Assembly: GCF_013403925.1 (NCBI RefSeq)
Contig: NZ_JABFDJ010000001.1
Span: 248,001-312,000 of the forward strand
DNA: 64,000 nt
Direction of reading: 5' to 3'
Origin: Winogradskyella wichelsiae
Lineage (GTDB): Bacteria > Bacteroidota > Bacteroidia > Flavobacteriales > Flavobacteriaceae
Shown here: positions 1 to 8,296 of the stretch, one piece after another
Numbering within the stretch: the stretch's first letter is position 1
How the letters are laid out: each line of letters begins with the position of its first letter
Position numbers and translations under genes: made by a program
The notes under the pieces: model-generated
Told to the model about the DNA's origin: nothing
What the model saw: only the letters and a program-made list of their open reading frames with translations
Database searches by the model: none

Positions 1-1
1 G

Positions 2-565
2 GCTATTGAAATTCACCCTTACGATGGTGAGAAATTTATAAAACTTGAAAACACGTCTTGGCGTTTTCATTTAATTTGGATGTTAGCACAATGTGGAGAC
101 GCTTATCATTTTTTAACTTTAAATGGCTATCAAGATAAATACCCAAATATGCGTACTTGTTTTGCTCATGGCGGACAATTAGCTCAGATTAACTTAGGAA
201 GACGTATTCAAGGATTTGATGGACGCCCCGATTTATTTGAAGGCAAAAGTCATCCTAGAAAAGCGGTTGGTCATAAAAACATATTCTTTGATACACTAGT
301 ACATGATACTGGCGGATTAGAATTATTAATAAGAAATCAAGGTTCTAAACAGGTCATTATGGGCTTAGATGATCCTTATCCGTTAGGTGAAATGGAAAGT
401 GAACAACAATCTTCTTATCCTGGTAAAATCATTGATTTAGCCATAGACAGAAAAATCATAACGGAGACTGAAGGTGATGCTATTTGGGAAGACAATGTTA
501 TTCAATGGCTTTGCGGAGATGATGAGGCTGCAAAACAAAAATTAGTTTCTCGTATTATGTCTTAA
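2..565 (+). CDS. ACMSD-type amidohydrolase, C-terminal part (cut by window edge)
   Basis: The reading frame is open from base 2 to the stop at 565, so the start lies outside the window; about 187 residues are present of a family usually near 335. The visible part matches 2-amino-3-carboxymuconate-6-semialdehyde decarboxylase, a zinc-dependent amidohydrolase-fold enzyme of the kynurenine pathway. The segment CFAHGG...GRRIQGF corresponds to the family's HxGG(A/G) active-site loop, and MGLDDPYPLGE corresponds to the GTDYPFPLGE block that carries the active-site Asp. The family normally acts in the cytoplasm on aminocarboxymuconate semialdehyde made by 3-hydroxyanthranilate dioxygenase. Other kynurenine genes, if present, would be upstream and out of view. 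Assignment is by motif recognition only. Confidence 0.8.
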   Translation, partial: AIEIHPYDGEKFIKLENTSWRFHLIWMLAQCGDAYHFLTLNGYQDKYPNMRTCFAHGGQLAQINLGRRIQGFDGRPDLFEGKSHPRKAVGHKNIFFDTLVHDTGGLELLIRNQGSKQVIMGLDDPYPLGEMESEQQSSYPGKIIDLAIDRKIITETEGDAIWEDNVIQWLCGDDEAAKQKLVSRIMS

Positions 566-670
566 CGATTTCTAATTGGTTTATTAATTTTGCGTTTAGG
601 ATTTCTAATCCTGAAGCAAACTCAAAAACCTATAGACTAACTGCATCTCTTTTAAATAAAAAATATTCCA

Positions 671-1312
671 ATGTATTTCTTACCCGAAGCCTTAGACAAT
701 TATGTTGTAAAACACTCTGAACAAGAGCCCGATTTATTGCAACAACTAACAAGAGAAACGTACCAAAAAATATTACAGCCTATTATGCTTAGCGGTCCTT
801 ATCAAGGTCGGGTGTTGAGTATGATTTCTAAATTAATGCGACCTAAATCTATCTTAGAACTAGGAACATTTACGGGTTATGCGACTTTATGTTTAGCGGA
901 AGGCTTACAAGCAGACGGAGAATTACATACTATAGATGTTAATGAAGAATTGGTGGATTTTCAACGTAAGTATTTTGACAAATCTAATTACGGGTCTCAA
1001 ATTAAGCAACATACAGGAAGCGCCATCGATATCATTCCGACGTTAGATAAAACATTCGATTTAATATTTATTGATGCTGACAAACCTAATTACAGTAATT
1101 ATTTCCACTTAATTATAGACAAATTAAACCCAGGGGGCATTATACTTTCTGATAATGTGTTATGGCACGGAAAAGTAGTAGAACCTGTTGGTGCAAAAGA
1201 CATTTCTACACAGTCTATTTTAGATTACAATACGCTTTTAAAAAATGATGAGCGCATTGAAACGGTTGTATTACCTATTAGAGATGGCTTAACGATTAGT
1301 CGAAAATTATAA
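671..1312 (+). CDS. SAM-dependent O-methyltransferase (caffeoyl-CoA OMT-like, family 3)
   Basis: The 213-residue product has the usual length of bacterial class I O-methyltransferases. Motif I for SAM binding is ELGTFTGYAT at residues 63-72, the acidic ribose-binding position is in TIDVNEE (about 88-93), and FIDADKPNY (133-141) with SDN (160-162) gives the divalent-metal aspartates and Asn typical of cation-dependent catechol-type OMTs. It probably methylates a hydroxyl on a small aromatic or catechol-like substrate, but the true substrate cannot be told from sequence. A possible -7 box TAATTTTG lies at 585-592. The next gene starts 8 bp downstream in the same direction, so co-transcription is likely although the functions look unrelated. 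Confidence 0.88.
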   Translation: MYFLPEALDNYVVKHSEQEPDLLQQLTRETYQKILQPIMLSGPYQGRVLSMISKLMRPKSILELGTFTGYATLCLAEGLQADGELHTIDVNEELVDFQRKYFDKSNYGSQIKQHTGSAIDIIPTLDKTFDLIFIDADKPNYSNYFHLIIDKLNPGGIILSDNVLWHGKVVEPVGAKDISTQSILDYNTLLKNDERIETVVLPIRDGLTISRKL

Positions 1313-1320
1313 CCACAACT

Positions 1321-2100
1321 ATGAGTAAAATTGAAATAAGAACTGTAGATGTGGTAAAATACATCACACCTTTGCGAGAAGGCGGCTCACTGCCTGCCAT
1401 TGTTGAGGCTAGTGATGGTTTTCTCTATGTTTTAAAATTTAGAGGTGCAGGGCAAGGAAAAAAAGCATTAATCTCTGAGTTTATTGGAGGTGAATTAGCC
1501 CGAGCTATTGGATTAAAGGTTCCTGAATTAGTCTTTATGAATTTAGACGATTCCTTTAGTAAAACCGAGCCAGATGAAGAGATTCAAGATTTATTAAAAT
1601 TTAGTGTAGGTCTTAATTTAGGCTTACATTATCTAAGTAGTTCTATTACTTTTGACCCTTTAGTTTCTGTTGCAGATGCAATGACGTCTTCTAAAATAGT
1701 GCTTTTAGACAGTATTATTAGTAATATAGATCGTACTGTAAAAAACACCAACTTACTAAATTGGAATAAAGAATTATGGGTTATAGATAATGGCGCTAGT
1801 TTTTATTTTCATCATAATTGGAGTACTTGGAAAAATCACCTTGCAAGAACATTTCCTTTGATTAAAGATCACGTTTTATTAGAACGTGCTTCGCTTTTAG
1901 ATGAAGCTTCTAAGGCTATTATTTCAGCTTTAAATTCAGACACTATAGAAGATATTGTTTCTAAAATTCCTGAAGATTGGTTGATAAATGAATCTGACAC
2001 ATTATCACCAGATGAAATGCGAAATGCTTATATAGAATATCTAAATTCTAGACTTTCAAAAATTGATTCATTAGTTAAAGAAGCCAAAGATGCCAGATAA
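1321..2100 (+). CDS. HipA-like kinase-fold protein (HipA_2 type)
   Basis: The 259-residue protein resembles the short HipA-like group that lacks the HipA N-terminal subdomain. Visible kinase-like positions are a Lys in YVLKF (K39), the catalytic loop NIDRTVKNTNLL (135-146, with D137 and N142/N144), and a metal-binding motif VIDNGASFYFHH (154-165, D156). In relatives as I remember them the last motif reads IDHGA, so Asn157 is a substitution. The start of a DUF3037 gene overlaps the 3' end by 11 bp, and this pairing recurs in many bacteria, which implies a joint function. Classical HipA phosphorylates tRNA synthetases, but nothing here shows the target or that this pair is a toxin system. Function unknown. 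Confidence 0.75.
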   Translation: MSKIEIRTVDVVKYITPLREGGSLPAIVEASDGFLYVLKFRGAGQGKKALISEFIGGELARAIGLKVPELVFMNLDDSFSKTEPDEEIQDLLKFSVGLNLGLHYLSSSITFDPLVSVADAMTSSKIVLLDSIISNIDRTVKNTNLLNWNKELWVIDNGASFYFHHNWSTWKNHLARTFPLIKDHVLLERASLLDEASKAIISALNSDTIEDIVSKIPEDWLINESDTLSPDEMRNAYIEYLNSRLSKIDSLVKEAKDAR

Positions 2101-2479
2101 AGTGACTTTTGAATACGCTATAATTAGACTCGTACCAAGAGTGGAACGCGAAGAATTTTTTAATATTGGGGTTATTTTATTCTCAAAACGAAAAAAATAT
2201 CTCGGTGTTAAATTTAACGTCAATGAAAATAAATTGAAGGCTTTTTCTTGTGAATTAGACTTAGATGCGATTAACAACTACTTAAAATCTTGGGAATTAA
2301 TTTCTAAAGGAGAAGTTTCTGCTGGAAAAATTGGTCACTTTGAAATTTCAGATCGGTTTAGATGGTTAGCCGCTTCACGAAGTACCATTATACAAAGTTC
2401 TAAAACACATTCGGGCTTAACAGATAATCCAGAAAAAGAGTTGAATTCTATTTTTGAAAATTATGTATTAGAGGCATAA
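2090..2479 (+). CDS. DUF3037 family protein
   Basis: The 129-residue protein begins TFEYAIIRLVPRVEREEFFNIG, the typical DUF3037 opening (FxYAxxRxVPxVERGEFxNxGV), followed by a short alpha/beta core. No catalytic motif is recognised and no signal peptide or membrane segment is present, so it should be cytosolic. Its ATG lies inside the end of the upstream HipA-like gene (11 bp overlap), the arrangement expected for translationally coupled partners. A strong terminator follows 15 bp after the stop, so the two genes close one transcript. The molecular function of DUF3037 is not established; the link to the kinase-like partner is inferred from position. Confidence 0.78.
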   Translation: MPDKVTFEYAIIRLVPRVEREEFFNIGVILFSKRKKYLGVKFNVNENKLKAFSCELDLDAINNYLKSWELISKGEVSAGKIGHFEISDRFRWLAASRSTIIQSSKTHSGLTDNPEKELNSIFENYVLEA

Positions 2480-2494
2480 ATATTAATTCATATA

Positions 2495-2540
2495 TAAAAA
2501 AAAGCAAGCCTTATTAATTAATAAGGCTTGCTTTTTTTTT
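2495..2540. terminator. Bidirectional intrinsic terminator
   Basis: A perfect 32-bp palindrome at 2502-2533 (each arm 16 bp, GCAAGCC near the outer end) is flanked by an A-run on the left and a T-run on the right. It sits between the converging DUF3037 gene (+) and the subtilase gene (-) and can stop transcription from both sides. Confidence 0.9.
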
Positions 2541-2563
2541 GACTAATTTACTTCAATTACAAT

Positions 2564-4060
2564 TTATTGAACAGCTTCTAAAGCATCAATATTACCATAA
2601 CCAAAACTACCATTCTTACTAGGATAAAACTCAGCAGACTCCTTTAATCGATTTAATACTTGAGTTCTACTCCAAGAAGGATATTTAGACCAAATTAAAG
2701 CTGCAATACCTGCTGTAGTTGCTGTAGCTACAGAAGATCCGCCTGTGTAACGTCTCTCTCCATTATTAAAACCTAATACAGGAGGTGCTTTACTGGTATC
2801 ATTATCTCCTTCCATAATAATTGTAAAATCTATTTTACTTCCGCTATGGCACACATCACATCTTTCATAACTAGAACCATCAGTAACACCTGTAACCGCA
2901 ATAGTTTCATCCATTGTTGCTGGAAAAATAACACCATATCCATTCGTAAAACTAGTAGAAGTTCCACCTGCTGCAAATATTAATTTACCTTTACTATAGG
3001 CGTATTCAACAGCATCTTCAATATTACCTATAGACCAGACATAACCAATAGACATTGAAATGATTTTTACATCACTTCGATCACCTAATTGTGTTAAAGC
3101 GTCTGATACCCCCTTACGTTCGTGATAATCGTTTAACAAAACATCCTCTGTTGCTCTATAAGCCACTAAATTTGCATTATATGCTACACCAACAGGCATA
3201 CCGTTATCATTTCTTGGAGAAGCCATCGTTGATCCCATAGCGGTTCCGTGTCCACATTTATCATGTTCACCATCATAATTACTAGACCACCACCAATTAG
3301 AATCTATAAAAGTCCCATATTTTTCTACAGTACGCCCCGAAGAATAACCATCATTAATTCCTGAAGAATTTAAAAGCAATTGCGACTTTGAAACTCCAGT
3401 ATCAATTAAACCAATAGTAACACCTGAACCTGTAGATTGATTCCAAGCTTGTGGAATATTGTGCTCATCAAAATGCCACGATACTTGAGCATTATTAGGT
3501 GAAATTGTTGAGTAATGAGCGGCACTAATAGAAGCTCCTTCTGTATCACAGCCTGAACTTGATTTTTGTTCTACTGTATATTGATTATAACCATTAGGCT
3601 CTAAATACCTTACATAGTCACTTTCCATAAGTGCTATTACAGTTTCTATTTTAGTAACTTCGACATCAAAAACAGTTAAAATTTCATCTGCTCTAAATTT
3701 GAAATCTTCCTTACTCACTTCTTCTTGATCCTTGATTAAAGCAAGTAAATTATTTTTTTTCTCTTCGAGTTCTCTATCAAATGCTTCACTGAAACTTTGT
3801 CCTTCGTTACCATAGCCAATAGTCAATACATTTTGACCATGACCTAAGGCACTCCATAAGAAATGAGCGTCTTGTTTATTCCAATCAAAATCTCCAGAAT
3901 CGTCGAGACTTTCTGTTATTTCCTGATTGATTTGATCTATTGTTAATGGGGTTTCAGAAAATTGAACTACTTCTGATTCGGTTTGAATAACTGCATCTTT
4001 AGAACAAGAGACAATGGTTATAACTAATAAAAGCATCACCAAAGAGTTGATTTTTTTCAT
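2564..4060 (-). CDS. S8 family subtilisin-like serine peptidase, lipoprotein
   Basis: The 498-residue precursor starts with a lipoprotein signal whose lipobox ends ...TIVSC, giving lipidated Cys19. An N-terminal region of about 200 residues, probably an inhibitor-like propeptide, precedes the S8 domain (about 210-490). The catalytic triad is visible: Asp220 in GLIDTGV, His271 in GHGTAMGS, and Ser443 in TGGSSVATATTAG. The usual oxyanion-hole sequence AAGN reads AAGG (residues 363-366), so the classical Asn is replaced by Gly366. Several cysteines (171, 269, 401, 404) could form disulfides outside the cytoplasm. There is no T9SS C-terminal domain, so it is probably anchored to a membrane. The substrate is unknown. 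It is a single gene between two terminators. Confidence 0.9.
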   Translation of the reverse strand: MKKINSLVMLLLVITIVSCSKDAVIQTESEVVQFSETPLTIDQINQEITESLDDSGDFDWNKQDAHFLWSALGHGQNVLTIGYGNEGQSFSEAFDRELEEKKNNLLALIKDQEEVSKEDFKFRADEILTVFDVEVTKIETVIALMESDYVRYLEPNGYNQYTVEQKSSSGCDTEGASISAAHYSTISPNNAQVSWHFDEHNIPQAWNQSTGSGVTIGLIDTGVSKSQLLLNSSGINDGYSSGRTVEKYGTFIDSNWWWSSNYDGEHDKCGHGTAMGSTMASPRNDNGMPVGVAYNANLVAYRATEDVLLNDYHERKGVSDALTQLGDRSDVKIISMSIGYVWSIGNIEDAVEYAYSKGKLIFAAGGTSTSFTNGYGVIFPATMDETIAVTGVTDGSSYERCDVCHSGSKIDFTIIMEGDNDTSKAPPVLGFNNGERRYTGGSSVATATTAGIAALIWSKYPSWSRTQVLNRLKESAEFYPSKNGSFGYGNIDALEAVQ

Positions 4061-4177
4061 AAAATATGATTTAGATATTTAATTAATTACCTAAATATAT
4101 TAAAATAAAAATGCCTTAACGACAATACCTATTTTAAGAAATCTTAAAAAAAGTAGTTTATCGTTTCATAAAAAAAA

Positions 4178-4468
4178 TTACTTATTACGTTTTAAGGAGC
4201 CGGTAAAGTCTTCTAAATCATCCTTTACTTTTTTAATTTCGTCATTGATGTTTTTAGTCACATCTGTGTCTATAATATTATTTTCTCTTGCGCTTTTGGT
4301 AACTTCATTCTTAATATCGTTGGTAGCATCTTTTATTTGACGCATTCCTTTACCTAAGCCACGTGCGATTTCTGGAAGTTTATCGGCACCAAAAACTAAG
4401 ACTACAATAAATAATACAAATACTATTTCTGTGCCTCCTATGAATAAAAAAGTTAATTGCTGTATCAC
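4178..4468 (-). CDS. tatA: Twin-arginine translocase subunit TatA/TatE
   Basis: The 96-residue protein has the TatA plan: an N-terminal transmembrane helix (about residues 11-26), the hinge FGADKLPEIARGLGKGM, then an amphipathic helix and a charged Lys-rich tail. TatA oligomers form the protein-conducting element of the Tat pathway, which exports folded, often cofactor-bearing proteins. The best start is a GTG at 4468. A -7 promoter box (CAAATATA on the plus strand, 4473-4480) lies only 4 bp before it, so the mRNA may be leaderless. tatC is not in the window. The upstream M1 peptidase gene is cut off by its own terminator, so tatA should be transcribed separately. Confidence 0.9.
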   Translation of the reverse strand: MIQQLTFLFIGGTEIVFVLFIVVLVFGADKLPEIARGLGKGMRQIKDATNDIKNEVTKSARENNIIDTDVTKNINDEIKKVKDDLEDFTGSLKRNK

Positions 4469-4472
4469 GTTG

Positions 4473-4480
4473 CAAATATA
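4473..4480 (-). promoter_or_regulatory. -7 promoter box of tatA
   Basis: TATATTTG on the minus strand fits TAnnTTTG exactly. It is only 4 bp from the GTG start, which would place transcription initiation at or next to the start codon. No good -33 TTG was found at normal spacing. Confidence 0.5.
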
Positions 4481-4520
4481 AAGTGAGTTTGTGAATAATA
4501 CGACTTCAAATAAAGAAATA

Positions 4521-4551
4521 AAAAAGCCGACTTCAAAAAAAGTCGGCTTAA
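4521..4551 (-). terminator. Terminator after the M1 peptidase operon
   Basis: A 10-bp perfect stem (AAGCCGACTT / AAGTCGGCTT, 4524-4533 and 4540-4549) with a 6-nt loop is followed, on the minus strand, by a T-run. Confidence 0.85.
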
Positions 4552-4567
4552 ATTTATGTTATAATTA

Positions 4568-6868
4568 TTAATCTCTAGTGCTTTCCTTAAACTTATCGAA
4601 ATCACTTGCTTTAACTTCTTTCGGCCAAGCGTTGTTTGAAGTATCAACATCAGCTGTTTCTAAATCCGGATCTACCATAACTCCTACAATTTCTTTATTG
4701 CTAGCAATAGCTTTACTGACTTCTTTATCATTCAGTCTCCAGATTTGCGCAGGATATGTTTCTCGTTTTTTAGTCCCATCTGCATAAGTGTACTCTACTA
4801 TAAGTGGCATTACTAATCCTCCTGGTTTTTCAAAAGTAACTTCATAGAAAAATTTAGGCGTTTCCTTCATTTCCTTTTGCTCTGCAGGAGTAAAGTTATC
4901 CATAATATATTCTTTTACCGTTGGTAAATCATTCATAGTAACACCTTTCTTCATGGTTTCTTCATAACCTTCTTCGCCTTCTTCAATAAAATAAATTAAT
5001 GTTTTAGCATCAATGTTATTACGCTCAGCTATTTGCTTTCCATTTTCGTTTGGTGTAGATGTTACTGCAAATTTCTTCACACTTTTTACTCCAATATCTG
5101 TATAGTCAGTGGTATAAAACCAACCTCTCCAGAACCAATCTAAATCAATAGCGGAAGCATCCTCCATTGTGCGGAAAAAATCTTCTGGTGTTGGGTGCTT
5201 AAACATCCATCGGTTAGCATATTCTCTGAATGAATAATCAAACAATTCGCGCCCCATAACAGTTTCTCGTAATATGTTTAAACCTGTTGCTGGCTTACCA
5301 TAAGCATTGTTACCAAATTGATAAGTGTTTAATCCTTTACTCATTATTGGAGCAATAAAATCTTGTTTTCCTCCCATATATCTCACTATGTTTTTAGCAG
5401 GACCTCTTCTAGAAGGATACGTCTTATCATTTGCAGATAGCGCTTTAGGATACCATTCTCCAAAATCTTGTTCTGCGACGTATTGTGTAAAGGTATTTAA
5501 GCCTTCATCCATCCATGTCCATTGACGCTCATCACTATTTATAATCATTGGAAACCAGTTATGACCAACTTCGTGTATAATAACGCTAATCATTCCGTAT
5601 TTTACTCTATCAGAGTAATTACCGTCTTTATCAGGACGTCCATAATTCCAACAAATCATTGGGTATTCCATACCTTGCTGTTTAGCATGAACAGAAATTG
5701 CTTTATGGTAAGGGTAATCAAAAGTCATTCTAGAATACGACTTTAATGTACTCGCTACTGCTTTAGTTGACCATTCTTCCCATAACGGGTTCCCTTCTTT
5801 AGGATATAACGACACAGCCATTACATCTTTCTCCCCTAATTTCACAGCCATCATATCCCATAAAAACTTACGAGAAGTTGAAAAACCAAAATCACGAACC
5901 ATTTTAGCTGATAATTTCCAAGTTTTTTTCTTTTTACTTTTAGACTTTTCTGCTTTTTCAGCTTCATCTTGTGTAACGATCATTACAGGTTCGTCGTATG
6001 ATTTCTTCGCCTTTTTATAACGTTTCATCATATCTTTTGTAAAGACCTCTTCTCTATTCGTTAAGACACCTGTACCATCTAAAATATGATCTGCAGGTAC
6101 AGTTATATTTACATCAAAATCACCAAATGGTAACGCGAATTCATCACGTCCCCAAAACTGAGAATTTTGCCATCCTTCTACGTCATTATAAACAGCCATA
6201 CGAGGGTAGAACTGTGCTATGACGTAGGCACGATTATCATTTTCTTCGAAATATTCGTATCCAGAACGTCCACCATCCTTAACGTGATCGTTGATATTGT
6301 ACCACCATTTTATCTGAAATGAAAATTGATCTCCAGATTGCATTGCCTTTGGTAACTCAACACGCATCATTGTACGATTGATAGTATGCGCTAAATCTTT
6401 ACCATTTGTATCTTTTACATGCTCAATATGAAATCCACCATCAAAAGATTCTTTTAAATAAGATTTTACAACACTAGAAGATGTTGTTGCTGGTCTTACA
6501 ACAGAATTACTAATTAAAGGAGTCTTAGAATCTTTAGCACGTACATTTTGGTCTAATTGTACCCAAAGATATTTAAGCTCGTCTGGTGAATTGTTTGTAT
6601 ACGTGATTGTTTCGTTACCGTACAATTTTGCAGTGGCATCATCAATTTCGATGTCCATTTTATAATCTGCTTGTTGCTGGTAGTATCCAGGTCCTGGTGC
6701 TCCAGATCCTGTTCTAAAAACGTTAGGTGTAGAAAACTCATCATACAATTGCTTGAATTTGTTCTGATTAGTGTGACCTTGTTCACGTTCTGGTTTTACA
6801 TCATCTTGAGCATATGTGCTAAACGAAGCTAACAGCATTGCGCATAAGAAGTACTTAAGTCTTTTCAT
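4568..6868 (-). CDS. M1 family metallopeptidase (gluzincin), secreted
   Basis: The 766-residue precursor has an N-terminal signal peptide ending near STYAQ (residue 21). An aminopeptidase-N-like beta domain is followed by a thermolysin-like domain with the zinc site HEVGHNW (His432, Glu433, His436) and the third ligand Glu455 in WMDEGLNTF. A GMEY segment upstream of the zinc site (compare GAMEN) binds the free N terminus in the family. It should remove N-terminal residues from peptides in the periplasm or outside the cell. A Lys-rich insertion (about 300-320, KSKSKKKK) is unusual. It follows the DUF6702 gene by 65 bp and ends at a terminator, so it is the last gene of a four-gene minus-strand operon. 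Confidence 0.9.
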   Translation of the reverse strand: MKRLKYFLCAMLLASFSTYAQDDVKPEREQGHTNQNKFKQLYDEFSTPNVFRTGSGAPGPGYYQQQADYKMDIEIDDATAKLYGNETITYTNNSPDELKYLWVQLDQNVRAKDSKTPLISNSVVRPATTSSSVVKSYLKESFDGGFHIEHVKDTNGKDLAHTINRTMMRVELPKAMQSGDQFSFQIKWWYNINDHVKDGGRSGYEYFEENDNRAYVIAQFYPRMAVYNDVEGWQNSQFWGRDEFALPFGDFDVNITVPADHILDGTGVLTNREEVFTKDMMKRYKKAKKSYDEPVMIVTQDEAEKAEKSKSKKKKTWKLSAKMVRDFGFSTSRKFLWDMMAVKLGEKDVMAVSLYPKEGNPLWEEWSTKAVASTLKSYSRMTFDYPYHKAISVHAKQQGMEYPMICWNYGRPDKDGNYSDRVKYGMISVIIHEVGHNWFPMIINSDERQWTWMDEGLNTFTQYVAEQDFGEWYPKALSANDKTYPSRRGPAKNIVRYMGGKQDFIAPIMSKGLNTYQFGNNAYGKPATGLNILRETVMGRELFDYSFREYANRWMFKHPTPEDFFRTMEDASAIDLDWFWRGWFYTTDYTDIGVKSVKKFAVTSTPNENGKQIAERNNIDAKTLIYFIEEGEEGYEETMKKGVTMNDLPTVKEYIMDNFTPAEQKEMKETPKFFYEVTFEKPGGLVMPLIVEYTYADGTKKRETYPAQIWRLNDKEVSKAIASNKEIVGVMVDPDLETADVDTSNNAWPKEVKASDFDKFKESTRD

Positions 6869-6933
6869 AGTTAAAGTTAGTGTTATTTAAAGTGATGCCT
6901 AAAATAAGAATTTATGATGGCTTTGGTAGTGTT

Positions 6934-7440
6934 TTACTCAAAGTTTAACAAGCAAGTATCGTTTTCTGGTACCAATAAAAAGCTCTTATTTCTATTTAAA
7001 AGTTTCATTCTAACGATATTCTGCTGGCTTGAATAAACATCAAATAAAACTTGATTGGTAATCTCAATGGACTTAATAGTTTCAACATTTTCTAGTTCTA
7101 TATAACAATAAGCTATGTCTTCCTTGTACGCTTTACCTAGATAATTATAAGCTGCGGGTTTTCCATTAATATTAATCTGTAATTTACTAGTCAAATAACG
7201 CTGAATATAGTCATCAACAACTCTAGATTCTTCGTCAACACCTAGCGTAATACGCTCGTCGTAACGTTTACGGATTAGAACCTCTAAATCATCAATAAAT
7301 ATTTGACTTATAATTTGAAGTGATTGCTGTTCTTTAGAATATGCAACTTCGGTTACACTAACATAATATTCATGTTCTGTGTTACTAGAAATAAAAAGAG
7401 GTGAAATTAAAATGGCAATTAAGAGATGTAGTGGTTTCAT
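6934..7440 (-). CDS. DUF6702 family exported protein
   Basis: The 168-residue protein has an N-terminal hydrophobic signal (about residues 1-19) and a mostly beta-strand body with the HEYYVSVTEV...FIDDLE pattern typical of the DUF6702 family found beside M1 peptidases in Flavobacteriia. No catalytic residues are evident. It lies 43 bp downstream of a carboxypeptidase-regulatory-like gene and 65 bp upstream of the M1 peptidase gene, all on the minus strand, so it probably works with the peptidase in the periplasm. The biochemical role is unknown. Confidence 0.75.
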   Translation of the reverse strand: MKPLHLLIAILISPLFISSNTEHEYYVSVTEVAYSKEQQSLQIISQIFIDDLEVLIRKRYDERITLGVDEESRVVDDYIQRYLTSKLQININGKPAAYNYLGKAYKEDIAYCYIELENVETIKSIEITNQVLFDVYSSQQNIVRMKLLNRNKSFLLVPENDTCLLNFE

Positions 7441-7483
7441 ATTTACAGTGTGAATTCAATTTTAGCAAGAACACAGCTCAAAA

Positions 7484-8296
7484 TTAATCTTTAATGACCA
7501 ATTTTCTATTTTCTAGATATAATTTTAATTTTGCCTGTAGAAATTCTATTAAAGCAAACTCATCTTTTTTATTGCATAGCCCTAAAAACCTAGCATCTTC
7601 TTCACAATATAGAAAATACTCTGCTCGTAAATTTTGAGTTAAAGTATCCTTTTCAAAAAGAAAAGATTCATAATCACGTTTTAAACGTTGAATACATCCT
7701 TCTCTATTATCTAGCTCTACAATGGCTTTTAATTTCTTTGTTCTTCCGCTTATAGTGTTCAGTAGTTTGTTTAGGTTAACACTAGGGCCTGTACCGTATG
7801 CGCCAGCAACTAAATCTACCATACTTCCTCCATTAGCATCATACAGTTTACGCTCGTTTTGAGTTAGTGGTTTCCCTGTGTAACCAGGGATTCCTAAATC
7901 GTAAAAATTAATTTCAGGTTTAACCTTTAAATTTTCTATATCGGACTCTAAGCTTCCTGTAAAAATCTTACCAACCACAACCTCATTTAGCGCACTTATA
8001 TTCTCTATTAGTTGTACTCTTAAATAACCTGAATTTATAATTGAATCTGTAATTACAATTTCTTTTAATTGATATTTAACTCCTGAAATTATCAAAGTAT
8101 CTGAAACCCTTGCAGGTATTACAAAACTTCCATTTTCTTCTGAAATTGTATATTTTAATGCCGACTTATTAAGTACATGAAGTCCTTCAACTTCATCTTT
8201 AGCTATGAGTTGCCCTTCTAAATCGATTCGTTGTGCACCTGCAAAACCTACAATTGAGAATAATATGATTAAAAAAAGAAATTTACTCTTTTTCAC
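7484..8296 (-). CDS. Carboxypeptidase-like regulatory domain protein
   Basis: The 270-residue exported protein has a signal peptide (residues 1-21, ending VGFAGAQ). Residues about 22-105 form a beta-sandwich of the carboxypeptidase-regulatory-like type: LEGQLIAKDEVEGLHVLN, a YTISEENGSFVI turn, and ending in the phrase LNEVVVGK. The C-terminal half is helical and of unknown function. It overlaps the end of the upstream paralogue by 14 bp and shares its layout, so the two probably arose by tandem duplication and are translated from one mRNA. This domain often sits at the N terminus of TonB-dependent receptors, but no barrel is present here. Confidence 0.78.
   Translation of the reverse strand: MKKSKFLFLIILFSIVGFAGAQRIDLEGQLIAKDEVEGLHVLNKSALKYTISEENGSFVIPARVSDTLIISGVKYQLKEIVITDSIINSGYLRVQLIENISALNEVVVGKIFTGSLESDIENLKVKPEINFYDLGIPGYTGKPLTQNERKLYDANGGSMVDLVAGAYGTGPSVNLNKLLNTISGRTKKLKAIVELDNREGCIQRLKRDYESFLFEKDTLTQNLRAEYFLYCEEDARFLGLCNKKDEFALIEFLQAKLKLYLENRKLVIKD

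Noticed and set aside
2071..2277. Minus-strand open frame of 68 codons inside the DUF3037 gene
   Set aside because: It is antisense to a well-supported gene pair and has no promoter or homology signal; a shadow frame.
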